Source: Ferrovaceae bacterium (GTDB lineage Bacteria > Pseudomonadota > Gammaproteobacteria > Burkholderiales > Ferrovaceae). From it: DNA of 64,000 bases. Numbering within the stretch: the first letter of the stretch is position 1; each line of letters begins with the position of its first letter. The notes under the pieces are model-generated. The model made no database searches. It worked only from the letters and a program-made list of their open reading frames with translations, and was not told where the DNA came from. Made by a program: the position numbers and the translations under genes. The stretch spans positions 42,624-106,623 of the forward strand of contig DAICZS010000003.1 of the NCBI GenBank assembly GCA_027311025.1, in the 5' to 3' direction. This document shows positions 22,005 through 34,600 of this stretch, one piece after another.

Positions 22005-22028
22005 TTTCATGGCGATTTGTCCATGAAA
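22005..22028. repeat. 8-bp inverted repeat with 8-base spacer between yciB and trpH
   Basis: TTTCATGG and CCATGAAA are perfect reverse complements separated by CGATTTGT, giving an 8-8-8 dyad. It lies 20 bases upstream of the yciB start and about 40 bases upstream of the -10 element of the PHP gene. It could be an operator for a dimeric regulator or a hairpin in the yciB leader. No known operator is recognised. Confidence 0.5.
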
Positions 22029-22064
22029 ACCCGGTGACAAGGTGTTTCAGGTCGTCGCCTTATT

Positions 22065-22073
22065 TGGTATCAT
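22065..22073 (+). promoter_or_regulatory. Extended -10 element for the PHP gene
   Basis: TGGTATCAT has the TGn extension and a five-of-six -10 hexamer, 27 bases before the ATG at 22101. The -35 candidate TTTCAG at 22045 is weak. A GGAAAA stretch in the resulting leader may serve as the ribosome site. Confidence 0.4.
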
Positions 22074-22100
22074 GGGCATAGGAAAAGTTCAATATATTCA

Positions 22101-22949
22101 ATGCAAAACATCGACTTGCACAATCACTCCCGGGTATCTGACGGGCTTTTGACCCCGGCCGAGCTGGTCCGGCTTGCGGCAGCAAACGGCGTCACCACCC
22201 TGGCGCTCACCGATCACGACGACACCGAGGGCCTCGCCGAGGCCGGCGAGGCTGCTCGCGGGTTGGGGGTGCATTTCGTCAATGGGGTCGAGGTCTCGGT
22301 GACCTGGCAGCAGCATACGGTGCATATCGTGGGCCTTAACATCGACCCCGCCAATGCCACCCTGCTGGGGGGGCTTGCCGGCATCCGCAGCGGGCGCATG
22401 GAGCGGGCTGAAAAAATTGCCCACGAACTGGCCAAGGCCGGCATTCCGGGCGCGCTGGAAGGGGCCTTGCGCTTTGCCCATAATCCCAACATCGTTGCCC
22501 GTCCGCATTTTGCCCGTTACATCGTCGAGCAGGGCCTGGCGCGCGATGTCCGTGCCGTCTTCAAGCGTTTCCTGGTCAAGGGCAAAACGGGCTACGTCAA
22601 GCATCGCTGGGCCGCCCTGAGCGATGCGGTCTCCTGGATTCGCGGTGCGGGGGGCATTCCGGTGCTGGCGCATCCGGGGCGCTATGCCGTGGGGCGCGGC
22701 GTCATGGACACCCTGATCGACGAATTCGTGGCAGCGGGGGGGCAGGCCATCGAGGTGGTGACCTGCAACCATACCCGCGACCAGATGGAACTTTTTGCCG
22801 CCGAGACCACGCGGCGCGGCCTCATGGCCTCGCGCGGTTCAGATTATCATGGCCCCGGCGAAAGCTATCTCGAGCCCGGCAAACTGCCGCCCCTGCCACC
22901 GCAATGTGTTCCGGTCTGGCAGGCCTGGGGCGAACCCTTCATTCACTAA
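22101..22949 (+). CDS. PHP-domain phosphoesterase (RNase AM / YciV family)
   Basis: This is a metal-dependent PHP phosphoesterase. The E. coli relative YciV (RNase AM, also called TrpH) matures rRNA 5' ends and cleaves 3',5'-nucleotide bisphosphates. The 282 residues show the PHP metal ligands in order: D-L-H-N-H at residues 5-9, LALTDHDDTEGL near 35, NGVEVSV near 62, VARPHFARYIV near 134, LAHPGRY near 193 and SRGSDYHGP near 250. The ATG at 22101 follows a divergent promoter region. It is followed 25 bases later by trpS, a common pairing. The substrate is inferred from the family. Confidence 0.9.
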   Translation: MQNIDLHNHSRVSDGLLTPAELVRLAAANGVTTLALTDHDDTEGLAEAGEAARGLGVHFVNGVEVSVTWQQHTVHIVGLNIDPANATLLGGLAGIRSGRMERAEKIAHELAKAGIPGALEGALRFAHNPNIVARPHFARYIVEQGLARDVRAVFKRFLVKGKTGYVKHRWAALSDAVSWIRGAGGIPVLAHPGRYAVGRGVMDTLIDEFVAAGGQAIEVVTCNHTRDQMELFAAETTRRGLMASRGSDYHGPGESYLEPGKLPPLPPQCVPVWQAWGEPFIH

Positions 22950-22974
22950 AAGCAGCGCAGGAGTCTTCAAGCTT

Positions 22975-24177
22975 ATGTACCCCGATCGCGTGCTGTCCGG
23001 CATGCGCCCCACTGGTGGCATGCACCTGGGGCATTTTCACGGCGTGCTCAAAAACTGGATCAAGATCCAGCACGAACACGAATGCCTGTTCATGGTGGCC
23101 GACTGGCATGCCCTGACCACCCATTATGATGCGCCCCAGGCCATTGAAGCGCACGTGTGGGACATGGTCATCGACTGGCTGGCCGCAGGCGTGGATCCCA
23201 ACCAGGCCACCCTGTTCATCCAGTCGCGCGTGCCCGAACACGCCGAACTGCATTTGCTGCTGTCCATGATGACGCCACTGGGCTGGCTGGAACGCGTGCC
23301 CACCTACAAGGAACAGCAGGAAAAGATTTCCGACAAGGACCTGTCCACCTACGGATTTCTGGGGTATCCCCTGCTGCAGGCGGCCGACATCCTGATCTAC
23401 CGCGCCAACCGGGTGCCGGTGGGTGAGGACCAGGTGCCCCACATTGAATTCACGCGCGAGATTGCGCGGCGCTTCAACCACCTCTATGGGCGCGAACCGG
23501 ACTTTGACGAGAAGGCGCTGCAGGCCGTCAGGAAAATGGGCAACAAGAAGGCCAAGCTCTACCTCGAGCTGCGCACCCGTTACAACGAGCAGGGTGACGA
23601 TGAGGCGCTGGAAGCCGCCCGTGCGCTGCTGGGCGAAACCCAGAACCTTTCGGTGGTGGACCGGGAACGCGTGTTTGGCTATCTCGAAGGCACGGGCAAG
23701 ATGATCCTGGTTGAGCCACAGGCCTTGTTGACCGAAGCTTCGCGCCTGCTGGGGCTGGATGGGCAGAAAATGTCCAAATCCTATAACAACACCATCGCCC
23801 TGCGCGACGACGAGGATACCGTCACCAAAAAAATCCGCACCATGCCCACCGACCCCGCGCGCGTGCGCCGCACCGATCCCGGTGAGCCCAACCGCTGCCC
23901 GGTTTATTCCTTTCACCAGATTTACAGTGATGAAAAAATTCGTGACTGGGTGCAGCAAGGGTGCCGTTCGGCCGGCATCGGTTGCCTGGAATGCAAGCAG
24001 CCGGTGGTGGAGGCCGTACTGGCAGAATTGCGGCCCATGCGCGCCAAGGCCCAGGCCTATCTGGATGACCCCACTCTTGTGCGCAATGTCATTGCCGATG
24101 GCTGCGAACGGGCGCGCAAGCTGGCCAGCGACACCCTGCGCGACGTGCGAGAAAGCATGGGGTTGTCGTATTCATGA
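22975..24177 (+). CDS. trpS: Tryptophanyl-tRNA synthetase
   Basis: TrpRS charges tRNA-Trp. The ORF track starts 60 codons early inside the PHP gene; ATG 22975 after GCAGGAG gives 400 residues starting MYPDRVLSGMRPTGG. The class I motifs are MHLGHFHG (HIGH, about 16-23) and GQKMSKSYNN (KMSKS, near 264). It is the longer TrpRS form with an insertion between KAKLYLELRTRYNEQ and the KMSKS loop, and a C-terminal GIGCLECKQPV block. Its last codons overlap scpA by four bases (ATGA), implying coupled translation. Confidence 0.96.
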   Translation: MYPDRVLSGMRPTGGMHLGHFHGVLKNWIKIQHEHECLFMVADWHALTTHYDAPQAIEAHVWDMVIDWLAAGVDPNQATLFIQSRVPEHAELHLLLSMMTPLGWLERVPTYKEQQEKISDKDLSTYGFLGYPLLQAADILIYRANRVPVGEDQVPHIEFTREIARRFNHLYGREPDFDEKALQAVRKMGNKKAKLYLELRTRYNEQGDDEALEAARALLGETQNLSVVDRERVFGYLEGTGKMILVEPQALLTEASRLLGLDGQKMSKSYNNTIALRDDEDTVTKKIRTMPTDPARVRRTDPGEPNRCPVYSFHQIYSDEKIRDWVQQGCRSAGIGCLECKQPVVEAVLAELRPMRAKAQAYLDDPTLVRNVIADGCERARKLASDTLRDVRESMGLSYS

Positions 24178-25001
24178 CCGACGCCGCCGACCTGCTCGAA
24201 GTTCCCCTGGCGCAACCCATTGCTAGGGTTCGGGGAGAGCCCTTCGTCGGGTTGCCGCAAGACCTCTACATTCCACCCGAGGCGCTGGAAGTTTTCCTGG
24301 ACAGCTTCGAAGGGCCGCTTGATCTGCTGCTCTACCTGATCCGCAAGAACTCGCTCGACATCCTGGATATTCCCATGGCCGAACTGACGCGCCAGTACAT
24401 GGAATATGTGGATGCCATGCGGCATGGGCGCCTGGAACTGGCGGCCGAGTACCTGGTGATGGCTGCCGTGCTCATCGAAATCAAATCGCGCATGTTGCTG
24501 CCGCGCCCCGTGGCGGCACCGGCCGATGAGGGGCTTGATCCCCGCGCCGAACTGATGCGGCGCCTGCTGGAGTATGAGCGCATCAAGCAGGCGGCAGCCA
24601 CCCTCGAAGCGCTGCCCCGCGCCGGGCGCGAGTTTGCCGTGGTCCAGGCCTGGATGGACGAAAACCTCAACCAGCGCCTGCCACAGGTCACCGCGCAAGA
24701 GTTGCAGGAGGCCTGGGCGCAGGTGCTCTCGCGAGCCCGCGTCAACCAGCATCACCGCATCACGCGTGAGCAGCTCTCGGTGCGCGACCACATGACGCGC
24801 ATCCTGCGCCGCCTGCGGGAACAGCATTTCGTGGTGTTCCACGAGCTGTTTGAGGAAGGCGTCACGGTGCCGGTGGCCGTGGTCCATTTCATTGCGGTCC
24901 TGGAGCTCGTCAAGGAGTCCATGATCCGGGTTTCACAGTCCGAGGCCTACGCCCCGCTTTATCTTAGCCTGGCCGAAAACACGATGGAGTTGCCTTCATG
25001 A
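24174..25001 (+). CDS. scpA: Segregation and condensation protein A (ScpA)
   Basis: ScpA is the kleisin that bridges the SMC heads. The 275-residue protein has a 35-residue N-terminal lead, then the typical LDSFEGPLDLLLYLIRKNSL block, AAEYLVMAAVLIEIKSRMLL, and a C-terminal winged-helix that binds the SMC cap (VAVVHFIAVLELVKES). It starts by ATGA overlap with trpS and ends by ATGA overlap with scpB. smc itself is about 7 kb downstream in the window, so the full SMC-ScpAB complex is encoded here. Confidence 0.95.
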   Translation: MTDAADLLEVPLAQPIARVRGEPFVGLPQDLYIPPEALEVFLDSFEGPLDLLLYLIRKNSLDILDIPMAELTRQYMEYVDAMRHGRLELAAEYLVMAAVLIEIKSRMLLPRPVAAPADEGLDPRAELMRRLLEYERIKQAAATLEALPRAGREFAVVQAWMDENLNQRLPQVTAQELQEAWAQVLSRARVNQHHRITREQLSVRDHMTRILRRLREQHFVVFHELFEEGVTVPVAVVHFIAVLELVKESMIRVSQSEAYAPLYLSLAENTMELPS

Positions 25002-25555
25002 GCCTGCCCGATTCCGAGATTCCCGCTGCCAAGCAGTTGCTGGAAGCCGCCTTGCTGTCCAGCCCCGAGCCCGTTACGGTGGCCGAACTGCGCCGCCTGT
25101 TCGAGCCTGAGCTCAGTGCCGACGCCGTGCGCCGCCTGCTGGAAGAGCTGCAGCAGGAATGGCAGCCGCGTGCCATCGAGCTTGTCCAGGTGGCCAGTGG
25201 CTGGCGTTTTCAAACCCGCCCGGTGTTCCAGGAAAAAATTGCCCGCATGAACCCCGAGAAGCCGCCGCGCTATTCGCGCGCGGTGATGGAAACGCTGGCC
25301 ATCATTGCCTATCGTCAGCCGGTGACGCGCGGGGACATTGAAGAAATCCGCGGGGTGGCCGTGGCCAGTACGGTGCTGCGCACCCTCGAGGCGCGCGGCT
25401 GGATCGAGGTTCTGGGCCATCGTGAAGTGCCCGGCCGCCCGGCGTTATACGGCACGACTGCCACCCTGCTCGACGACCTCAATTTGCGTTCGTTGCAGGA
25501 ACTTCCCCCTTTGATGCTACTGACCGATGACATTACCCACCCAGAAACTGCATAA
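24998..25555 (+). CDS. scpB: Segregation and condensation protein B (ScpB)
   Basis: ScpB forms dimers that bind the middle of ScpA in the condensin complex. The 185 residues hold two winged-helix units. Typical segments are KQLLEAALLSSPEPVTVAEL, ASGWRFQTRPVFQEKI, PRYSRAVMETLAIIAYRQPV and TRGDIEEIRGV. Its ATG overlaps the scpA stop, and its last 29 bases overlap the start of rluB in another frame. Confidence 0.95.
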   Translation: MSLPDSEIPAAKQLLEAALLSSPEPVTVAELRRLFEPELSADAVRRLLEELQQEWQPRAIELVQVASGWRFQTRPVFQEKIARMNPEKPPRYSRAVMETLAIIAYRQPVTRGDIEEIRGVAVASTVLRTLEARGWIEVLGHREVPGRPALYGTTATLLDDLNLRSLQELPPLMLLTDDITHPETA

Positions 25556-26314
25556 AGTCCTGGCCCAGTCGGGCCTGGGATCACGACGCGACATGGAGAC
25601 CCTGATCGCCAGTGGCGAGGTGCGGGTCAACGGCCTCGTGGCCACCATCGGCACGCGCATCAGCGAAGAGGATGTGGTTACGGTGGGGCGGCGCAAGGTG
25701 CGCCTCAACTTTGCCGAGATGGCGCCGCGCGTGCTGCTCTATCACAAGCCCGAAGGCGAGATCGTCAGTCGAGACGATCCGGAAAAGCGCGCCTCGGTGT
25801 TCGATACCCTGCCGCGCGTGCGCGGGGGCAAATGGGTGAGCGTGGGGCGTCTGGATTTCAACACCAGCGGCCTGCTGATCTTCACCACCAGCGGCGAGCT
25901 GGCCAATCGATTGACCCATCCGAGCTTCGAGATGGAGCGGGAATACTCGGTGCGGGTGGTGGGAGAACTCAGTGAGGACCAGAAGCGCCAGGCCTCCAGG
26001 GAGCTGCTTCTGGAGGACGGCCCGGCCCACTTCGAGTGGATTCGCGACAACGGTGGCGAAGGCACCAACCACTGGTACCAGGTTGCCCTGAAGGAAGGGC
26101 GCAATCGCGAGGTACGGCGCATGTTCGAGGCCATGCATCTGATGGTGGGGCGCCTCATCCGGGTGCGTTTTGGCATTGTGCAACTGCCGCCGCGTCTCAA
26201 ACGTGGGCAGTTCATCGAGGTTCCGCCTGCCGAAGTCAGCAAGTTGCTGGCGTGGGTGGGCATGGAGCCCATGCCCACGGCACAGCGCAGTCCACAGCGC
26301 CGTGGCGGCGAACG

Positions 26315-29156
<2,842 letters not shown>

Positions 29157-29161
29157 GGCCT

Positions 29162-29983
29162 TCAGTCACCGCGCAGGAGGTCGTTGATGCTGGTCTTGGC
29201 GCGGGTCTTGGCATCCACCTTCTTGACGATGACGGCGCAGTACAGGCTGTATTGCCCGTTGGCGGCGGGCAGGTTGCCCGAGACCACCACCGAGCCCGGA
29301 GGAATGCGGCCGTAGCTGATGGTGCCGGTTTCCCGATCGTAGATTTTGGTGCTCTGCCCAATGTAGACGCCCATGGAAATGACCGAGCCTTCGCCCACGA
29401 TGACGCCTTCCACCACTTCCGAGCGCGCGCCGATGAAGCAGTTGTCCTCGATGATGGTGGGGTTGGCCTGCACCGGTTCCAGCACGCCACCAATGCCCAC
29501 ACCCCCCGACAGGTGCACGTGCTTGCCGCTCTGGGCGCACGAGCCCACGGTGGCCCAGGTGTCCACCATGGTGGATTCGTCCACGTAGGCGCCGATGTTG
29601 ACGTAGGAGGGCATCAGCACCACGTTGCGGGCAATGTAGCTGCCGCGACGCGCCGTGGCGGGCGGCACCACCCTGAAGCCGCCGGCTTCGAAATCGCCGT
29701 TCTGGTAGCGCGCAAACTTGCTGTCCACCTTGTCCCAGTATTGCGTGAAGCCGCCGTCCACGCGGGCGTTGTCCTTGAGACGAAAGGACAGCAGTACCGC
29801 CTTCTTGATCCACTGATGGGTTACCCATTCGCCATCGATTTTTTCCGCCACGCGCAACTGGCCCGCGTCCAGGCCATCGAGCACCTCGTCGATGGCCGAG
29901 CGCAGTCCGGCGGGGGCCGAAGCGATGGAGAGGGCGGCACGGTTTTCGAAAGCGTCGTCAATCAGGGTTTGAAGCGAGGACAT
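29162..29983 (-). CDS. dapD: Tetrahydrodipicolinate N-succinyltransferase (DapD)
   Basis: DapD transfers succinyl from succinyl-CoA to tetrahydrodipicolinate. The 273 residues show an N-terminal helical domain ([15 protein letters not shown]), then a left-handed beta-helix with hexapeptide repeats ([60 protein letters not shown]). The [16 protein letters not shown] block is the substrate region. It follows dapC by 11 bases and precedes the NRDE gene by 5. Confidence 0.97.
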   Translation of the reverse strand: MSSLQTLIDDAFENRAALSIASAPAGLRSAIDEVLDGLDAGQLRVAEKIDGEWVTHQWIKKAVLLSFRLKDNARVDGGFTQYWDKVDSKFARYQNGDFEAGGFRVVPPATARRGSYIARNVVLMPSYVNIGAYVDESTMVDTWATVGSCAQSGKHVHLSGGVGIGGVLEPVQANPTIIEDNCFIGARSEVVEGVIVGEGSVISMGVYIGQSTKIYDRETGTISYGRIPPGSVVVSGNLPAANGQYSLYCAVIVKKVDAKTRAKTSINDLLRGD

Positions 29984-29994
29984 GGATGGGTTTC

Positions 29995-31188
29995 CTATAG
30001 GGATTGGGTGAACGCGACCAGCCGGTGGGCCGCTTCCAGGGTTTCTGCCAGTGAGCCTACGAGCGCAATGCGGATGCGGTTTTGTCCCGGGTTGATGCCG
30101 TGTGCCTCGCGGGCCAGCAGGCTGCCGGGCAGCACGGCCAGGTGCGCTTCGCGCATCAGACCCTGGGCAAATTCAGTGTCGGCAATCGGGGTCTGTGCCC
30201 AATAATAAAAGCCGGCTTCGGGACGCTCCAGTGGCAGGTGCGGGTGGACGATGTCGTAGAACGCCTCCAGCTTTTCGCGGTACAGGCGGCGGTTGTCGCG
30301 CACGTGGGCCTCGTCCTGCCAGGCCACCTCGCTGGCCGCCTGGATGGCGGGGTTCATGGCGCTGCCATGGTAGGTGCGGTAGAGCGCAAAGCGCTTGAGC
30401 AGCGCGCGGTCGCCTGCGGCATATGCCGAACGCATGCCAGGCACATTGGAACGCTTGGACAGGCTGCCCATGGCCACGAGGCGCGGGTAGCCCGTGCGCC
30501 CCAGCAGGGCGGCGGCCTGCAGCGAGCCCAGCGGCGGCCGGCCTTCGTCGGGATAAATCTCCGAATAGCATTCGTCGCTGATGATGGCAAAGCCGTAGCG
30601 GTCCGAGAGTTCAAACAGGGTGCGCCATTCCTCCAGGGTCATGACGCGTCCGGTGGGGTTGCCCGGTGAACAGGTAAAGACCACCTGGGTGTCTTGCCAC
30701 ACGGCTTCGGGCACGCTGGCGTAATCCACGCGAAAGCCGTGGGCCGGATCGGCATTGACGAACCAGGGCTGGCCCCCGGCCAGGAGGGCGGCGCCCTCGT
30801 AGATCTGGTAGAACGGGTTGGGACACACGGCGCGGGCTGCGGCACGATCGGGGTCCATCAGCACCTGTGTGAGCGAGAACAGGGCTTCGCGGCTACCCAG
30901 GGTGGGCAGCACTTCCGTGGCCGGATCCAGCCCGGGCAGGTCAAAACGGCGACACAGCCAGGCGGCCAGCGTGGCACGCAGGCTGTCGCTCCCCAGGGTT
31001 GCCGGGTAATGGGACAGTCCCGAGAGGTGCCTGGCGAGCGCCTCCTGGATGAAGGCCGGCGTGGCGTGACGCGGCTCTCCCACCGACAGCGCAATGGGCG
31101 CCAGGGCCGGATTGGGGACGACCCCCTGCATCAAGCCGCGCAGGCGTTCGAAAGGGTAGGGCTGGAGGCGCTCAAGCCGAGGGTTCAT
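29995..31188 (-). CDS. dapC: Succinyldiaminopimelate transaminase (DapC)
   Basis: DapC is the PLP aminotransferase that makes N-succinyl-LL-DAP. The ORF track adds 23 residues; ATG 31188 forms an ATGA overlap with queF and gives the typical start [19 protein letters not shown] and 397 residues. Class I features are [21 protein letters not shown] and the PLP lysine in [13 protein letters not shown] (near residue 243), with the late RIRIALVG arginine. Placement directly before dapD supports DapC rather than another aminotransferase. Confidence 0.93.
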   Translation of the reverse strand: MNPRLERLQPYPFERLRGLMQGVVPNPALAPIALSVGEPRHATPAFIQEALARHLSGLSHYPATLGSDSLRATLAAWLCRRFDLPGLDPATEVLPTLGSREALFSLTQVLMDPDRAAARAVCPNPFYQIYEGAALLAGGQPWFVNADPAHGFRVDYASVPEAVWQDTQVVFTCSPGNPTGRVMTLEEWRTLFELSDRYGFAIISDECYSEIYPDEGRPPLGSLQAAALLGRTGYPRLVAMGSLSKRSNVPGMRSAYAAGDRALLKRFALYRTYHGSAMNPAIQAASEVAWQDEAHVRDNRRLYREKLEAFYDIVHPHLPLERPEAGFYYWAQTPIADTEFAQGLMREAHLAVLPGSLLAREAHGINPGQNRIRIALVGSLAETLEAAHRLVAFTQSL

Positions 31189-31613
31189 GACATCTGGGGG
31201 CGCAGGGGCGATTCTGCCGCAAAGGAAAGCGGCGGCAGCGGAATGGCGGGGCTCCAACCAGGAGCGCGATGTTCGGCTAGCACATGGGTGTAGATGCCGC
31301 CGCGCACGTTCCAGCGTGCCAAGAGGCGCATGAAACGGGGTGCGGTGGCGGCCACCAGGTCATCCAGGATCCGGTTGGTCACGGCTTCGTGAAAGGCACC
31401 GTCGTTGCGGAAGGACCACAGGTACAGTTTGAGACTCTTCAATTCCACATTGAGGGCTTCCGGGATATAGTCCAAGGTCAGCCAGGCAAAATCCGGCTGG
31501 CCTGTCTTGGGGCAAAGACAGGTAAACTCCGGCAGCTCCATGTGGATCAGGTAGTCGCGGCCGGGGTTGGGATTGGGAAAAGTCTCCAGGGTTCGGCTGG
31601 GTTGCGATGCCAT
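31185..31613 (-). CDS. queF: NADPH-dependent preQ1 synthase (QueF, single-domain type)
   Basis: QueF reduces the nitrile preQ0 to preQ1 in queuosine synthesis. The 142-residue size marks the short YkvM-type enzyme. The catalytic cysteine lies in [12 protein letters not shown] (Cys34 by family position) with Asp41, and the NADPH region reads [20 protein letters not shown]. It is first in the minus-strand operon queF-dapC-dapD-NRDE-dapE-prmB and diverges from smc over a 66-base gap. Confidence 0.95.
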   Translation of the reverse strand: MASQPSRTLETFPNPNPGRDYLIHMELPEFTCLCPKTGQPDFAWLTLDYIPEALNVELKSLKLYLWSFRNDGAFHEAVTNRILDDLVAATAPRFMRLLARWNVRGGIYTHVLAEHRAPGWSPAIPLPPLSFAAESPLRPQMS

Positions 31614-31641
31614 TGGGGAGTCGTCCTATATCGGGTAAAAT
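31613..31641 (+). promoter_or_regulatory. Putative smc promoter
   Basis: TTGGGG (three of six, with the key TTG) and TAAAAT (five of six) are spaced by 17 bases in the queF-smc gap. The -35 overlaps the first bases of queF. Transcription would start near 31648, leaving a leader of about 32 bases before the TTG start of smc. Confidence 0.45.
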
Positions 31642-31647
31642 CCTGTC

Positions 31648-31653
31648 ATTCTA
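31648..31653 (-). promoter_or_regulatory. Possible -10 box for the queF-dap operon
   Basis: Read on the minus strand this is TAGAAT, five of six to consensus, 34 bases before the queF ATG. A possible TTGAGC -35 is 20 bases upstream, which is too far for a strong promoter. It lies next to the smc -10 on the other strand, so the two promoters would overlap. Confidence 0.3.
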
Positions 31654-31679
31654 AACTTTTTTTGTCCATTGGCGCTCAA

Positions 31680-34600
31680 TTGCACCTCAAACACATCAAG
31701 CTTGCTGGCTTCAAGTCTTTCGCTGAACCTACCCAGATTCCCGTCCCCGGAAAACTTGTCGGGGTCGTGGGGCCCAACGGTTGCGGCAAATCCAATGTTA
31801 TCGATGCCGTGCGTTGGGTGCTGGGCGAATCCCAGGCCCGCCACCTGCGCGGTGAGACCCTGCAGGACGTCATTTTTGGGGGCACCGCTGACCGCAAGCC
31901 GCAAGGCCGGGCCAGTGTCGAGCTGGTGTTCGACAACACGGACGGCCGCGCGCCCGGCCAATGGTCGCAGTATGCCGAAATCGCCGTGCGCCGGGTGCTG
32001 GCGCGCGACGGCGTCTCCAATTACTACATCAACAACGTGCATGTGCGCCGCCGTGACGTGCAGGACATGTTCATGGGCACGGGCCTGGGCCCGCGCGCCT
32101 ACGCCATCATCGAACAGGGCATGATTTCCCGCATCGTCGAATCCAAGCCGGAAGAAATCCGCGTGTTCCTGGAAGAGGCGGCTGGCATTTCGCGCTACAA
32201 GGACCGGCGTCGCGAAACCGAATTGCGCCTCGACGACACCCGTGGGCATCTGACGCGCACCGAAGACATCCTGCGCGAGCTGTCGCAGCAAATTGAAAAG
32301 CTGGAAGGTCAGGCCGAAGTGGCCGGACACTGGCGCACCCTTCAAGACGAACTGGCGCGTGCACAAAACCTGCTGCTGCTGACGCGCAAGCGTGATGCCG
32401 AAGCCAGTCGCAACCGGGCCCTACGCGACATTGAAAAAACCCAGATCGAACTCGATGCGGCCATTGCTGGGTTGCGCGACGTGGAACGCCAGGTGGAACA
32501 GCAGCGCAATGAGCATTACGCTGCCAGCGATGCCCTCAACGCCGCCCAGGGTGCGCTGTACCAGGCCAACGCTGAAGTCACCCAGGCCGAAAACCAGCTT
32601 CAGGCCCTGCGTGTGGAACGCCGCCGCCTGGAGGGCGAGATGGCGCGCCTGCAGCAGGACATCGCTGAAGACCGGCAACGGCTGAACGCCGACCAGGAAT
32701 CCCTGACCCATTTGCAGGGCGAGCTCGATCGGGCCCTCGAGCTGGTGCAGGTGGGGGCCGCACGGGTACGCCAGGAGCAGGAAGCGCTGCCCGCTGCCGA
32801 AGCATTGAGCCAGACGCGCCGCCAGGCCCTGGACGAGGCGCGCCGCAACGAAACGCAGATTCAAAGCCGCATCAGCGCTGCGCGCTCCGAGCGCACGGCC
32901 TCCGAACGACTGCTGGAACAGCTGCGAGAACGGCACGCCCGTCTTGCGGCCGAAGAGGCGCAATGGGTGGTTCCCGATGGCAGCCGCCTGGAACAGATTG
33001 CCCGGCAACTGCGTGAGCGGGAAGTGCGCGGCGCCATCCTTCATGCCACGCGTGAAGCCATGGCGGTGCGCGTGGGGCGTTGTGAAGCCGCTTTCAACGA
33101 AGCGCGCAACCAGGCCGAAGCGCTGCGTCGCGAACGCGCCCGCATCGAGGCCGAACAGAAGGCGCTCGAATCCATGCAGTCACGCCTTGGGGTGCAGGAG
33201 CGCTCGCAGGGGCTGATCAAAAAGCACGGGTTGTCCGACCTGCCCGTGTTCTGGCACGGCATCCAGGTGGCCACCGGCTGGGAGCTGGCGGTTGAAGCCA
33301 CGCTGGGGGCGCGTCTGAATGCCTATCGCAGCGAGGATTACAGTGCCGTGAAACGCTGGTCCGCCGAAGAGATTCCGGCTGGTGTCGGGCTTTTCCTGCC
33401 CGGCGCCGCAGCCGCTGCTGCGGCCCCACCCGACCTGTCGGCACTCGCTTCGCGTCCGCGTCCCCTGCGCGATCTCGTCACCGTGCGCGTGGCCGCCTGC
33501 GAGGCGGCACTGGATGCCTGGCTGCAGGGCGTGCATGTGGTGGATGATTTTGCTGCGGCGCTGGAAGATGCGCGACGCCTGCCGCCCGGGGTGGTGCTGG
33601 TCACGCGAGAGGGACACCTCATCGAACGCCACTCCGTCCTGTTTTTTGCGCCCCAGGGCGAGTTTCATGGCGCCCTGTCGCGTGCCCGCGAGATCGAGGG
33701 GCACCAGCAGACACTGGACGAACTCAACCATCAGGGGGCCCTGCTGGACGCACGGCGCGAGGATGCTGAAACGTTCCTGGCCGCCACTCGCCGCGAGCAG
33801 ACCGCAGTGGAGAATGAAGCCCGTGCCGTCGAAACCGCGCGTCACGCCCTGGATATGGAACGCACGCGGTTGCAGGGCCAGGTGGAGCGACACCAGCAAC
33901 GCGCGCGTCAGGTGGCTGAAGAAAAGGTCGAGCTGGAACACCAGCAGGCAACCGAGCAGCAACGACTGCAAAACCACCAGCAGTTGCTGCTCGAGGGCGA
34001 ACAGCAGTTCCGGGCGGTGACGGAAACGCTGGCGGCCCTCGAACAGGCCTGGCGCGAAGCGGATCGCGCCCGCGACGCCCGGCGCAGTGCCCTGCAGTCC
34101 GCCGAGCGTGCGGCCCAGGAAGCGGGCTTTCTGGAAAAATCGGCGCGCGAGCGCATGGCGCATCTGGAGCATTCCCGGAGTACTGCCCAAACGCGCCTGG
34201 CACAGCGTGAACCCCGCCTGCAGGCCCTGCAGCTGGAGCTGGACCAGGCCCTGGAAGCCCCCCTGATCGAACAACTGCAAACCGTTCTCGGTTGTCGCAC
34301 CCTTTGCGAGTCGCAGTTGGGTGCGGCACGCGTGGCCCTCGACGGCCTTGCCGCAGCCCTGCGCGAACTGGAAGAGCAGCGCCTTTCCGCCCAGCAGCGT
34401 CAGGAACCCCTGCGTGCCCGCCTCAACGAACTGGGGCTCAAGGAGCAGGAAGCCCGGCTCAATCTGGAACGGGCCGAGGAAAGCCTGCAGGCCAACCATG
34501 CCAATGAAGCCGAACTGGCCGAGATGCTGGAAAAGGGGGTGCGCACCGCCACCCTGCAGGCCGAAATTGGCAGCCTCACGCAACGCATCGAAGCGCTGGG

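Noticed and set aside
31284-31679. 132-residue N-terminal extension of SMC in the ORF track
   Set aside because: It is the antisense of queF; the SMC start pattern begins at TTG 31680.
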